From Candida dubliniensis CD36 (taxonomy: Eukaryota > Ascomycota > Pichiomycetes > Serinales > Debaryomycetaceae), in NCBI RefSeq assembly GCF_000026945.1, contig NC_012861.1, positions 62,001 to 126,000 of the forward strand: a DNA stretch of 64,000 nucleotides, read 5' to 3'. Positions 1-9,353 of the stretch are shown here, in pieces (within the stretch, counting starts at the first letter, position 1; the number at the start of each line of letters is the position of its first letter). The notes beneath the pieces are model-generated. The model saw only the letters and a list, made by a program, of their open reading frames with translations. It did not search any database and had not been told where the DNA came from. A program made the position numbers and the translations under genes.

Positions 1-59
1 ATTTAAAGCATCCTGGATGAAAGTTTCTATAATCACACATAGTTGATCATTTACAAATA

Positions 60-266
60 ATGTTTCGTAAAAAGGATAAGGATAAGGACAGTGATCTTAA
101 AGCTAAAGACCATTCTGAGGTTCCAAGCGCTACCACTACAGAAAAAACTAAACAAGAAATATACCACGAACAAGGTTTGATGGGGCTTTTCCATACAATG
201 AAGGAAAACATGAAAAAAGAGGATACACAAGATTTGGATGATGACATTATAAACCTCTTTGGCTGA
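60..266 (+). CDS. Small charged protein of unknown function, 68 aa
   Basis: I do not recognise this protein. It opens with a lysine/aspartate-rich stretch (KKDKDKDSDLK), has a more ordinary middle (YHEQGLMGLFHTMKENMKK) and ends in an acidic tail (DLDDDIINLFG). It has no signal peptide or membrane segment. An in-frame stop lies upstream at 18-20, so the ATG at 60 is the natural start unless an exon lies outside the window. The reverse frame is also open, but its product looks like a composition artefact. The ORF converges on ECM16 with about 210 bases between the two stops. Whether it is expressed cannot be judged from the sequence; mixed composition and a clean start and stop make it plausible. 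Confidence 0.42.
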   Translation: MFRKKDKDKDSDLKAKDHSEVPSATTTEKTKQEIYHEQGLMGLFHTMKENMKKEDTQDLDDDIINLFG

Positions 267-480
267 TTATCGAGACGTTCATCTACAAGCCAACCCAACC
301 CCAGAGAAATATCAAAATGTGCTAGTTTTTTTTTTTTTTTTGCTTAGCGTGCTAAGTAGCTTTTCCAACGACAACTTTCGTATTTCTCGTAGTCTAACTG
401 TGTACATGTATAGTTGCAAAGTAAATAATTAAAAAAAAAAAAAAAGTGTTCTTTCTTTTTTTTTTCAATCTATATAAATC

Positions 481-3400
481 CTATAAGTTTACCCAAACAC
501 CTTTACGTTTTTCCTGGATCACTTTAATGGCAGGCAAATCCCAACCAACACCACCACTCCCAATAGCTGCTCCAAAACGTGGAACCACATAGCATTCTCT
601 TCTCGTTGGTGTCAAGTTTTTTGGAGCATAAGGGTGTCCTAAAGGTTTGGAATATGTGAGTAGAACTGAGCTTTTAGCTATATTAGCCAACTGCTTGCCA
701 CTTATATCAACTAGCGGGTTCATCCTTACTTTCTTAGTTTCACCTTCACCGGTATTTCCCTTTGTACTCAAAGATTGATAAACAAGATACGAGCTTGGAA
801 TTTGTCCGCTTTCAGCTATAAGGGAGTTGGGGTGTAAGTATACAAATGGACCATCTTCTATTGGCATCACTGGACAGTAGGGGATATTTATGATACTTGT
901 CTTGTTTGCAACTTTCACCTCAGATGAAATGAGATCGCCTCGGATTGCCACTTGGTCTATAAACCCTGACGCAATCATCTGTTTCATTGCACTCACTTGC
1001 TTTTTGTTTGGAATGGGCAACTTCACTTTTTGTGCCAACTGTAACCCGTCTGCAGACATGATCATATTTTCTACTATATTTCCAACTTGTTTTCTCAACT
1101 TCTGTATTTCTTCCATCATCTTATGCCTAAGATAATGCTTTTGTAAAAACTCATTTTGCTCCTCTTTTGGAACATGGTCATATGCACAAACAGCAGACAA
1201 TAACATCATACAATTACTCGATGCATCCAACTTTGAGAATAATGCACGTGAGCGATAGAATTTTGTTCTAAACTCTCTGCGTGCTTCGTCACTCATATTT
1301 CCAACTAATTCGTTCTCACCTATAAATGGATCCCCAACAGACAATGCCGAGACAATAGCAATGATATAAGAAAGACACTCTTGTTGGTTTCCAATAATTA
1401 AGATTTTTGCGAATCTTGGACTCAACGGAAACAATGACATTTTCTTCCCTAAATCAGTGATTTGCTTGTGTTGTTTATCTAATGCACCCAATATGATCAA
1501 CAATTCTTCGGCCTTCTTCAACGAGAATCTATCAGGAGGAGTAGGGAAAGGGAAGTTAGCAATTTGATCAATTCCCATACTCTTCATACTTAAAACGATA
1601 CTTTCAAATGGCATACGTAAAATCTCAGGAACACTGAACTGTGGGAAAAAGTCTTCAAAAACCGCAGAAGAGTACAATCTGTAGCAATGTCCTGGTCCAG
1701 TTCTACCCGCTCTACCAGCACGCTGGTTAGCAGACGCTTTCGAAACCCAGTCAATTTCAAATGACTGTACTCCATTTTCTTGGTTGTATTTTCTTTCCTT
1801 AGAACGACCACAATCCACCACATATCTGATCCCTGGTATCGTCAACGATGTTTCGGCAACATTGGTGGCAACTATACAAATCCTGCTTCCTGGTGGAGGG
1901 TCCTCAAACACTTTCATTTGTTGCTTAGTCGGCAATAAAGAATATAAAGGCAATACATATAATGGGCCCACTTCTGACTCCTTATTATCAACGGCCTCTT
2001 CGAAACCTTCTTCTTCTTCCTCATTCTCTTCTCCTTCTTCATAATCGTCAAGTAGACCAGTATCTCCAGATTGAACACTGAAATCAACATCTTCGACCTC
2101 TTGTTGAACATTTTCTGACAACTTAACATCAATATTCTCATCATATTGAATGGCTGACTTCTTTTTAAACGGGAATTCCTGTCGTAACTTTTTCACCAAA
2201 GTGGTGATCTCATTTTGCCCTGTTAAGAATATTAATATACCACCTTCAGGAAGTTTACGGTGTATTTTACACGTCTTTTTAAATGCTTCCTCCAAATAAT
2301 CGTAATTAGTTTTTCGGTTAAAATGTATTGATACTGGATACTGTCTTGCCTGGACATTTATAATAGGAGGCGGCGTTTTGAATAACGCAGGGTTCTCCGA
2401 AAAATCAGAGACTCTCAAAGTAGCCGACATTATAATAAGTTTCAAAGGCTTATACTGTTGAGGGTTTTCCTTGTGATATTTTCTTCTTAATTTCACCACT
2501 CTAGTCAACATTCCAATTAATATGTCTGTATTGATATTTCTCTCATGGGCTTCATCAATAATTATTGCTGAGTATTTGGTTAACAAAAAATCCGTCATCA
2601 TTTCTCTCAACAAAACACCATCGGTCATAAATTTCAATGCAGTACCGTTTTCCTTACCTTCATTTTTTATAGTTGTATCAAATCGTATTTGATAACCAAC
2701 CCGGTGACTATGGTCTCCCAATTCATTACCAACTCTTTCAGCCATAGAGACAGCCGCCACTCTTCTTGGTTGAGTCACACCAATCATTCCGGGATACAAG
2801 TCGTGCAGTAAGTTGCCAAAACCTGCCTCGTATAAGAACTGAGGAACCTGTGTTGTCTTCCCTGAACCGGTCTCACCACCAAGAATTATACAATCGTGGT
2901 GATAGACAGCCTCCATTATCCTGTGCTCTTCAGCAAAAACAGGAAGTAAAACTCTTTGTTTTTGAATATAATCTGTTCTGCCAACTTCAACAACAAATGC
3001 TTGACGTTGCATTTCTTTGTTTATAGGGATGTATCCTTCTTCATCGGACGAGTGATCTATGTCTTCATCTCTAACAGTCTGTTTTGAATACTTTTTCTTA
3101 ATCTCATCAGAAGCTTCTGGTGTGAGAACATTCTTATCTCTTCCTTCCATAATACGAACCTGTTGTTCTGCCCATTCTTTGAAACTAGCTGCAGTAGTAG
3201 AGTGACGCGGTTTGCTTTTCATCAACTTTGACTCTTCTTCTTCTTCTTCTTCTTCACTTGAAAGATCAACCTCACTTTCAGCAGAATCACCAACTTCTGG
3301 GCTCAGTTCAGCTTCAGTTTCAAATTCTTCCTCAACCTCCAGATCATTTAACTCCTTTGCTTCAACAATCTCTTGGGTATTGCTAATGCCATCCTCTTCA

Positions 3401-4194
3401 TCATCCTCTGAAGACGATGCAAAATCATCATCGTCTTCCTTCTTTAATCTCTTCTTTTCCTCTTCCTCTACTCTTTTTCTCCAGCTATACTTTTTCTTTG
3501 GAGCTTCAGTAGTATCTTTTTTAATTACAGGTATATTGGCAAAACCGAAACCAAAACCTTGACCGCCAAACTTTTTGGGTCTATTATCCACAAATGTCGA
3601 CCGCTGTTCTTCCTCTTCTTGCACATGTATATCTTCGTCAAAGCTTTTAAATATACTACCATCTTCATCATCATTGAAGTCTTTTATATCCCGTTCTTCA
3701 TATAAAATTTCCCGTGTATGCTCATCGCCCCTCCCCTGACGTTCCAATTCCAATGCCTCAATCATTTCCTCCTTCTTGGTTTGCTTACCCTTTCCTAACT
3801 CCTTAAGGGCAGCAAAGTTACTAGTGTCCATCTTGGTCTCAGCCAACTTTTCAAGCAATATTTTCTTTTCTTCCCTTTTCAATTGATGATCAATGTATTT
3901 ATCTAAACGTTTCTTCTTTGCTCGAGACATTTTCTCCTTTTTGGAATTCTCCGAATACAAATTTTGTTCTAATGCCCTTTTTTTAGCTAATCGCTCTTCT
4001 TCGGTGACGGGTGCAAGTATTTCAGAATTTGAATCTTGTGTATTGCATATTTCAGTGGTATCTGGAGTTGGTTCATTCTCTTCTTCATCGTCTTGTCTAT
4101 AGAACTGTTTATTTCTGGCTTTCCTCAATGCGGCTTGTTTGGCAAGCATCCCTGTCCTCGCCTTCTCATTAAATCTCTTTCTATATTTACCCAT
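481..4194 (-). CDS. ECM16: Ecm16/Dhr1, DEAH-box RNA helicase of the small-subunit processome
   Basis: This is a 1237-residue DEAH-box helicase. In yeast the family member Ecm16 (Dhr1) works in the nucleolus and displaces the U3 snoRNA from pre-18S rRNA. The sequence shows a long charged N-terminal region (residues 1-400) rich in E/D/K, then the Walker A motif GGETGSGKTTQVPQF near residue 437, the DEAH box near 547, an SAT motif, and the motif VI run QRAGRAGRTGPG. Between the two RecA lobes is an acidic insertion (DDYEEGEENEEEEEGFEEA), as expected for Dhr1-type proteins. The C-terminal part carries the winged-helix, ratchet and OB-fold regions. Length and architecture fit Ecm16 rather than Prp2/16/22/43. 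The upstream side faces the R-SNARE gene, so the two may share a promoter region around 4195-4528. Confidence 0.95.
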   Translation of the reverse strand: MGKYRKRFNEKARTGMLAKQAALRKARNKQFYRQDDEEENEPTPDTTEICNTQDSNSEILAPVTEEERLAKKRALEQNLYSENSKKEKMSRAKKKRLDKYIDHQLKREEKKILLEKLAETKMDTSNFAALKELGKGKQTKKEEMIEALELERQGRGDEHTREILYEERDIKDFNDDEDGSIFKSFDEDIHVQEEEEQRSTFVDNRPKKFGGQGFGFGFANIPVIKKDTTEAPKKKYSWRKRVEEEEKKRLKKEDDDDFASSSEDDEEDGISNTQEIVEAKELNDLEVEEEFETEAELSPEVGDSAESEVDLSSEEEEEEEESKLMKSKPRHSTTAASFKEWAEQQVRIMEGRDKNVLTPEASDEIKKKYSKQTVRDEDIDHSSDEEGYIPINKEMQRQAFVVEVGRTDYIQKQRVLLPVFAEEHRIMEAVYHHDCIILGGETGSGKTTQVPQFLYEAGFGNLLHDLYPGMIGVTQPRRVAAVSMAERVGNELGDHSHRVGYQIRFDTTIKNEGKENGTALKFMTDGVLLREMMTDFLLTKYSAIIIDEAHERNINTDILIGMLTRVVKLRRKYHKENPQQYKPLKLIIMSATLRVSDFSENPALFKTPPPIINVQARQYPVSIHFNRKTNYDYLEEAFKKTCKIHRKLPEGGILIFLTGQNEITTLVKKLRQEFPFKKKSAIQYDENIDVKLSENVQQEVEDVDFSVQSGDTGLLDDYEEGEENEEEEEGFEEAVDNKESEVGPLYVLPLYSLLPTKQQMKVFEDPPPGSRICIVATNVAETSLTIPGIRYVVDCGRSKERKYNQENGVQSFEIDWVSKASANQRAGRAGRTGPGHCYRLYSSAVFEDFFPQFSVPEILRMPFESIVLSMKSMGIDQIANFPFPTPPDRFSLKKAEELLIILGALDKQHKQITDLGKKMSLFPLSPRFAKILIIGNQQECLSYIIAIVSALSVGDPFIGENELVGNMSDEARREFRTKFYRSRALFSKLDASSNCMMLLSAVCAYDHVPKEEQNEFLQKHYLRHKMMEEIQKLRKQVGNIVENMIMSADGLQLAQKVKLPIPNKKQVSAMKQMIASGFIDQVAIRGDLISSEVKVANKTSIINIPYCPVMPIEDGPFVYLHPNSLIAESGQIPSSYLVYQSLSTKGNTGEGETKKVRMNPLVDISGKQLANIAKSSVLLTYSKPLGHPYAPKNLTPTRRECYVVPRFGAAIGSGGVGWDLPAIKVIQEKRKGVWVNL

Positions 4195-4528
4195 CTCTTA
4201 GTCTTGGTATGTAGTCTAATAGCAAACCTGTAAAAGAGTGGTTACTGTTGTGGTTAAAAAGTGGAACTCAGATGATCTCTACCATTTTTTTTTTTTTTTC
4301 AAACCGCACTGTATACAGAGAAAGCCTAATAGAGAGTTTGAGATGAGTATAATGTGATAAATGAATTCTTCTTTTTTTGGCTGCCCCAACTATTTTTTCT
4401 CTCTCTTTTGTTTGTCCAAAACCTGTCATTGATTTTCGTCTCCAGGTTTTCTATTCACTTCTCAACTTTGTTCATTATTTGTGTTTGCTGTCACGACATA
4501 GATTCACCACCTTCACATCAACATAATC

Positions 4529-5442
4529 ATGAGCCAAACAGATTTGCATAAACATTGTACGTATAACCGTTTATACAACCTACACCTTTTTTAATTCCTT
4601 AGAGCCTAACAATCCCCCCTCAAGTAATCCATTGTACATTAACTATAAATTCCACCACCTTATACACATACGAAAACTCCAATCTAGTACATCTTGTAAA
4701 CAGCAGTAATGTCAATTGCTCTGAAATAGTTTCACAGGAGTTGGGTTTAATCAATGCGTCTAAAACATTAATTGGATCAATACCAATTTCTTCAAGCAAT
4801 AGTATAAAGCTCTCAATGTATTTCATGAAAAAATTGCTAGCAAACCAAGATGGGAGCCGTGACTTGATAACTGTTGTCGCTATTGTCCATGTTCATGCCA
4901 ACAAAACATTGGTGTTGAATATCTTAAAGAATATAATGGATAAATATATCGAATATAAACGAGAATTAGAATCCAACAAACCAGTTTCAGGACAACCGTC
5001 TAAAACGAAATTGGGAGAATTCAAATTGTACATGAACCAAATAATAAAATATGAAGAAATGAACTATGATTCTAACGAACATGTATACAATTATGGCTCT
5101 ACCAATGAAAATAATGAAGAAGGGCATCCTGCAGATCAAATCAATCCAAACCAATTGTTATTGGCTAACGAAGAAGTTGACGAAGTGAGACTGTTGATGT
5201 TGGAAAATATAAATAAACTATTGAGCAGAGGTGATAAAATCAACTCGTTAGTTGATCAAACTGATAGATTGAATACGTCATCTCTGGTGTTCCAAAAAAG
5301 AGCTCAGCAGATAAAGAGGAAAATGTGGTTTATGAAAACAAAGTTTCTATTATCTATTAGTGGTGGTGTATTGTTGATTTTGTATTTGTTTATTGGGTCG
5401 GAATGTGGGTTCCCAGCATTTTCTCATTGCATTAGAAATTGA
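4529..5442 (+). CDS. NYV1: VAMP7-like longin R-SNARE (Nyv1 type), with a 5' intron
   Basis: The gene has two exons: 4529-4556 and 4625-5442, with a 68-base intron. The intron has donor GTACGT at 4557, a branch-like CCTAAC at 4605-4610 and acceptor CAAG ending at 4624. Splicing keeps the frame and gives 281 residues starting MSQTDLHKHLIHCTLTINS. Without the intron there is no ATG start that covers the N-terminal longin domain. Residues 1-120 look like a longin domain. The SNARE motif lies at about 195-255, with DEVRLLML at its start and the zero-layer arginine in LSRGDKI. A single C-terminal membrane anchor follows at about 250-272, with a short luminal tail. The family drives fusion at the vacuole/endosome. 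Yeast has one VAMP7-like SNARE, Nyv1, hence the symbol. The stop lies 25 bases from the end of DPB4. Confidence 0.8.
4557..4624 (+). other. Intron of the R-SNARE gene
   Basis: The donor is GTACGT (a variant of the usual GTATGT), the branch site is CCTAAC, a C-rich tract follows, and the acceptor is AAG. Joining T of exon 1 to TA of exon 2 restores a leucine codon and the long downstream frame, which is otherwise closed by a stop at 4600-4602. Confidence 0.75.
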
Positions 5443-5467
5443 AATCGATATATAGTGATACTTACAA

Positions 5468-6214
5468 TCAATCTTCTTCTTCTTCAGTCTCTGATGAATC
5501 TGGTTTGTCTTCAATTTCAGGTTCAGTCTCCACTCCTTGTAACTCTTGCTCCTCTTTGGCTAAAGCTGATATGGGGTTGGAAACGTCCTCTTCTGTTTCA
5601 TCATTATCATCGTCTCCATCCTCCTCTTGTTCATCACCATTTTCTATGTCTTGCTTTGAATTCTCATCATCGTCTTCATTTTCATCGGCACTATTATCAT
5701 CATCTTCATCACCATTAACATTAACATCATCAGCATCAATTTCCATACTTTCATTGTCAAGTTTTGGTTTCTTTAAGGTACTCTTTTCCCCACCTTCAGT
5801 TGTTGAGATTGCTTTGGCAGCTTTCAGTTGTTTCTTTGAAGCAACATTAGCTTCAAAAACACTAAGTTTTTGTTTCACTTCGGGTATAAAGCCACTGAAT
5901 TCTGCCCTTTCCAATGCAGCCAACATATCCTGCGCTGACACAGTTTTCCGATTTGCTTCTTTGGATATTTGCTTAGCTTGAAACAACAAGTGAGAAACAA
6001 ATACTGTAGCTGATCGTTGTAAGGCAAGAAGAGAATCCTTAGCTATCGTCATTTGGCTAGTATTGTTTTCGTCATCGGAAATTATATTCTTGGCTAGTTT
6101 CTGAATGGTAGTTCTCGGAAACAAAATATCATCAATTGATATCAACTCATTTTCTTTACTGCTTGGTTGTGGATATTGTCCATCTGCATTTTTTCTCCAA
6201 CCTTTTGGTGGCAT
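5468..6214 (-). CDS. DPB4: Dpb4, histone-fold subunit of DNA polymerase epsilon
   Basis: This 248-residue protein opens with MPPKGWRKNADGQYP, the start typical of fungal Dpb4. Residues 25-120 form an NF-YB/CBF-A-like histone fold (DDILFPRTTIQKLAKNI, then LALQRSATVFVSHLLFQA and VSAQDMLAALE). The second half is a long acidic tail of D/E/N runs with little predicted structure, longer than in S. cerevisiae. Dpb4 pairs with Dpb3 in the polymerase epsilon holoenzyme and also with Dls1 in the ISW2/CHRAC chromatin remodeller. It shares a 240-base divergent promoter region with SAS2, another chromatin gene. The long plus-strand frame over its 3' half is a shadow of the acidic repeats. Confidence 0.95.
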   Translation of the reverse strand: MPPKGWRKNADGQYPQPSSKENELISIDDILFPRTTIQKLAKNIISDDENNTSQMTIAKDSLLALQRSATVFVSHLLFQAKQISKEANRKTVSAQDMLAALERAEFSGFIPEVKQKLSVFEANVASKKQLKAAKAISTTEGGEKSTLKKPKLDNESMEIDADDVNVNGDEDDDNSADENEDDDENSKQDIENGDEQEEDGDDDNDETEEDVSNPISALAKEEQELQGVETEPEIEDKPDSSETEEEED

Positions 6215-6455
6215 TGTATATTCTTAGTTGTTTATTTTTGGTGTAGATGATTTATATGGATAAAGATTTCACGGATTTGTAGGTGGGTGTATGTTTTTTT
6301 TTTTTCTTGAGTTTGTTCAACGCGTCATTTCAAACACACTTCTCCTCTTCTTCGATTTATTTTAATCTATTTTTTTTTTTTTTATTAAGATTTTTGACTA
6401 TCACCAGTTTGTTTTGCTTGTTAATTTCTACATCTAACATCATCAAAGTCTATGC

Positions 6456-7511
6456 ATGCTGGCAACTACAACAAACATCATTACAGCCTCCCCCAAGCGA
6501 AAGACAAAAGCCAACACCAAAGAACAAGATAACTCTTACTATGGACAGTTGAACAAACGAAATATCAATAAAGTCACATTTGGTAAATACGAGTTTCCTA
6601 CATGGTATGGGAATGCAGCATATTTTTACCCCCATGATTTATCACATTCAACCTTGGGTTACGAATATGCCAACAAAGTGGCTTCTGAAGGATCAATGGC
6701 TCGAAAAATCCATAAGAAAGATGTATTTGATGAAAATTTACACGAATTTTGGCTAAATCATTTGTTTGTTTGTGAGTATTGTTTCAAGTACACTTCCAAT
6801 GAGACAACCTTGAATCAACATGTAACTGCATGCACATATAATCGAAAAAGACCAAATAAAGGTAAATTGTTGTACTATGACCAAGCCAATGGATATATAA
6901 TTCGAGAAGTGCGAGGGTTTCAGGATCCTTTGTTTTGTCAAAACTTATGCTTGTTTGGAAAATTGTTCCTTGACGATAAATCAGTGTATTATAATATAGA
7001 TCATTTTGATTTTTATATTGTTTTCGGTAAAGATGATTCGTCATATATTCCCATGGGATTTTTTTCTAAGGAAGTCTTATCGTATGACAATGATAATAAC
7101 CTAGCCTGTATTTGCATATTCCCACCATTTCAAAGAAGACATTTGGGCTCATTGTTGATTGAGTTTCTGTATAAATTGGCCGCTGTTACTCCAGGACAGC
7201 TCAAATGCAGCGGCCCAGAGTTCCCGCTTTCACCATATGGCAAAGTAACTTATTTGAGGTATTGGTCAAAGAGACTAGCGACGAAGATTTATCAACAAAG
7301 TGGATCGTTTACATTGAGCCAGATTTCAAAAGAAACTGGGTTCAGAAAAGAAGATATTCTACTAACACTTGAATACATGCAGATATTGGTCAAAGATGGT
7401 AATGGAAATGTGGCACTTTCGCTTGAATATCTTGAACACTGGTGCTCACAAAATAGGGTTATTCCCGGGGTTGACATAAATATCTTGAATTCGGAATGTT
7501 TAATACTATGA
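6456..7511 (+). CDS. SAS2: Sas2, MYST-family histone H4 lysine acetyltransferase
   Basis: This is a 351-residue MYST acetyltransferase. In yeast Sas2 is the catalytic subunit of the SAS-I complex, which acetylates H4K16 and limits the spread of silent chromatin. Visible features are the MYST zinc finger (FVCEYCFKYTS with QHVTAC, about residues 104-128), the acetyl-CoA loop FPPFQRRHLGSLLIEF and the catalytic glutamate in SGPEFPLS (residue 255). A winged-helix-like C terminus follows (TLSQISKETGFRKEDIL). The chromodomain of Esa1 is absent and the protein is short, which favours Sas2 over Esa1 or Sas3. An out-of-frame ATG lies four bases upstream of the start. The second codon is CTG, probably read as serine. 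Confidence 0.9.
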   Translation: MLATTTNIITASPKRKTKANTKEQDNSYYGQLNKRNINKVTFGKYEFPTWYGNAAYFYPHDLSHSTLGYEYANKVASEGSMARKIHKKDVFDENLHEFWLNHLFVCEYCFKYTSNETTLNQHVTACTYNRKRPNKGKLLYYDQANGYIIREVRGFQDPLFCQNLCLFGKLFLDDKSVYYNIDHFDFYIVFGKDDSSYIPMGFFSKEVLSYDNDNNLACICIFPPFQRRHLGSLLIEFLYKLAAVTPGQLKCSGPEFPLSPYGKVTYLRYWSKRLATKIYQQSGSFTLSQISKETGFRKEDILLTLEYMQILVKDGNGNVALSLEYLEHWCSQNRVIPGVDINILNSECLIL

Positions 7512-7553
7512 ATTAGATATATAGTTTTTATTTATTCTTTCTCGTTCCTCTTC

Positions 7554-9353
7554 TTAGCGCAACTGCAGAAATGCTCCTAACAAGACCGAAGCAGGTGATT
7601 CGTTATGCCTATTCTTTTCAAATACATTCCAGAACCGCAACGTCTCATCACCAGCTCCAGTAACAATTGTTTCGCCATCAGGGGACAACGACAAGTATAA
7701 AACTCTATATGTGTGGCCCGTCAATTGTGCAATTTGTTGCATGGATGGATATTTCCACACAATAATTTGGTTTCTTGAATAACCATGAGTAGAAACCAAT
7801 TCGTTGGAATTCTTTGACCAGATTAAATTGCATACTTGCGAGCCAGTATTAACATCATGTACTAAGTTCCCAGTCAATGTGTTCCATGTCTTTATAGTCT
7901 TATCAGCTGTTCCACCACCCGATGCCAAAATCCCACGCTGATGCGGTGACCAAGCTATAGCTTTGACGGCCGCAGTGTGGTCGGTAAATTGATGCAACGG
8001 TTTAGGATTGAGCCCATCCCATACAAACAAATTATTATCGTTGCCACCACTAGCTAGTTTATTCTCTTCCACGTTCCACTTAAGTCCACATACTTCTTGT
8101 TTGTGATTATCAAATTTATTAACATAATGATCTTCAATTCTCACATCACGATTTAAAATTGTTCGATCGCGACTCCCACTGCTTAAAATGTGTTCATTCC
8201 ATGCCAACGAACTAACCCGTAGAGAATGTCCTGTCATTGTCCTTATGCACTTGATTCTAGTTGCATCCCATATTTCCACCAAACCCTTGGATGTTCCTAT
8301 CGCCAAATGGGTACCAGTACCTATCCAATTCAAACTTGTCACTTTGTCCTTGTTTGTCAAATTACACAATCGGTCCACTGATTGTGTGGCGCCATCCCAC
8401 AAATACACACTGTCGCCTAGCCCTACTGCGAGCACATCCTGCTGGCCCCAATCAACCAAATTCAAATAAAAATCATCAGATAGTTCCGGTGCATCCAATA
8501 CCCTGTATGGGACTTTTGATATTGTTCGAGGCTTTTTCTGCGGCGACAACAATAGTTTCTGCGAATCCTGCCGCACTGGTGACAACGAGTACAATTCTTG
8601 TTGCAAGTCTCTTGATATTGGTTTGGATTTTTTCGGAGACTGGTAAGTAAATAAGTTAGTTTTCCTACGTGGCGTGCTAGTAATATCATCAATGTCACTG
8701 GATATATTGTTGTTAGCATTTGTTGAAATGATGTTATGGCTGTCATTAGTACCATTTATATTGTTATTACCAGGTAACGACGAGCCAGTAGATCCAGGAA
8801 AATTCTGACCAGAAGTAGAAGATCTTGGTGGGGTTGTAGAAAGACTTGATGTAGATGCAGCAGCAGCAGACGCAGACGCAATAGCACCATTAACAATACC
8901 AGTATTTGCTCTCCCTGTTTTTGATCGATTATTTGCAAGACTAGTATTGGCTGTGGCACTAGACAAGTTTGCTGTTGCCATTGGCACATTATCACCAAAT
9001 AATTCTGCTTTAAGAACTGTTGAAAAAGTTCGATTTGCTTCCTCTTCTCGCCTAATTTCTATTTCGTTATCAGCATTTCGATTGTTTCTCAAATCCGGTA
9101 GTATTTCTTCATTAGTTAAACTGAAGGCAGCCTGGAGGTCAACCCCCGTTCTGTTCGGTATATATCGATCACTGAAAATTGTGTTGTTATTTCTCCTTCG
9201 TGGAGGTGACGATTGTATACCATTCACTTCGTTCAACTTAGGAGGATTTAGACTTCTGGTTGATCGTGATGGCGACCGAGGAGTCTCAAACAGAACAAAC
9301 GGATTGTGAATAGCATTGTCCTTGGACCTTTTATTAGAATCCCCCTTGTCCAT
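7554..9353 (-). CDS. CDH1: Cdh1/Hct1, WD40 activator of the anaphase-promoting complex
   Basis: This 599-residue APC/C co-activator brings mitotic cyclins and other substrates to the ligase in late mitosis and G1. The N-terminal half is disordered and holds the C-box (SDRYIPNRTGVDLQAAFSL, about residues 61-80) and the Cdh1-type segments KAELFGDN and TYQSPKKSKPISRDLQ. There are several SP/TP sites suited to CDK inhibition. Seven WD40 repeats follow from about 290 to 585 (LASGGNDNNLFVWDG, ILASGGGTADKTIKTW). The last residues are FLQLR by the standard code. The penultimate-but-three codon is CTG, so the native tail is probably FSQLR, matching the C-terminal F-S/T-x-I/L-R docking tail of Cdh1 proteins. 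The KSKPI and ELYSLSPVR segments favour Cdh1 over Cdc20. Confidence 0.95.
   Translation of the reverse strand: MDKGDSNKRSKDNAIHNPFVLFETPRSPSRSTRSLNPPKLNEVNGIQSSPPRRRNNNTIFSDRYIPNRTGVDLQAAFSLTNEEILPDLRNNRNADNEIEIRREEEANRTFSTVLKAELFGDNVPMATANLSSATANTSLANNRSKTGRANTGIVNGAIASASAAAASTSSLSTTPPRSSTSGQNFPGSTGSSLPGNNNINGTNDSHNIISTNANNNISSDIDDITSTPRRKTNLFTYQSPKKSKPISRDLQQELYSLSPVRQDSQKLLLSPQKKPRTISKVPYRVLDAPELSDDFYLNLVDWGQQDVLAVGLGDSVYLWDGATQSVDRLCNLTNKDKVTSLNWIGTGTHLAIGTSKGLVEIWDATRIKCIRTMTGHSLRVSSLAWNEHILSSGSRDRTILNRDVRIEDHYVNKFDNHKQEVCGLKWNVEENKLASGGNDNNLFVWDGLNPKPLHQFTDHTAAVKAIAWSPHQRGILASGGGTADKTIKTWNTLTGNLVHDVNTGSQVCNLIWSKNSNELVSTHGYSRNQIIVWKYPSMQQIAQLTGHTYRVLYLSLSPDGETIVTGAGDETLRFWNVFEKNRHNESPASVLLGAFLQLR

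Noticed and set aside
3212..3562. 116-codon plus-strand serine-rich frame inside ECM16
   Set aside because: It is antisense to the acidic region of the helicase; a composition artefact.
5439..5981. 180-codon plus-strand serine-rich frame
   Set aside because: It is the antisense of the acidic tail of DPB4 (GAA/GAT repeats read as TTC/ATC), and DPB4 is a clear family member.
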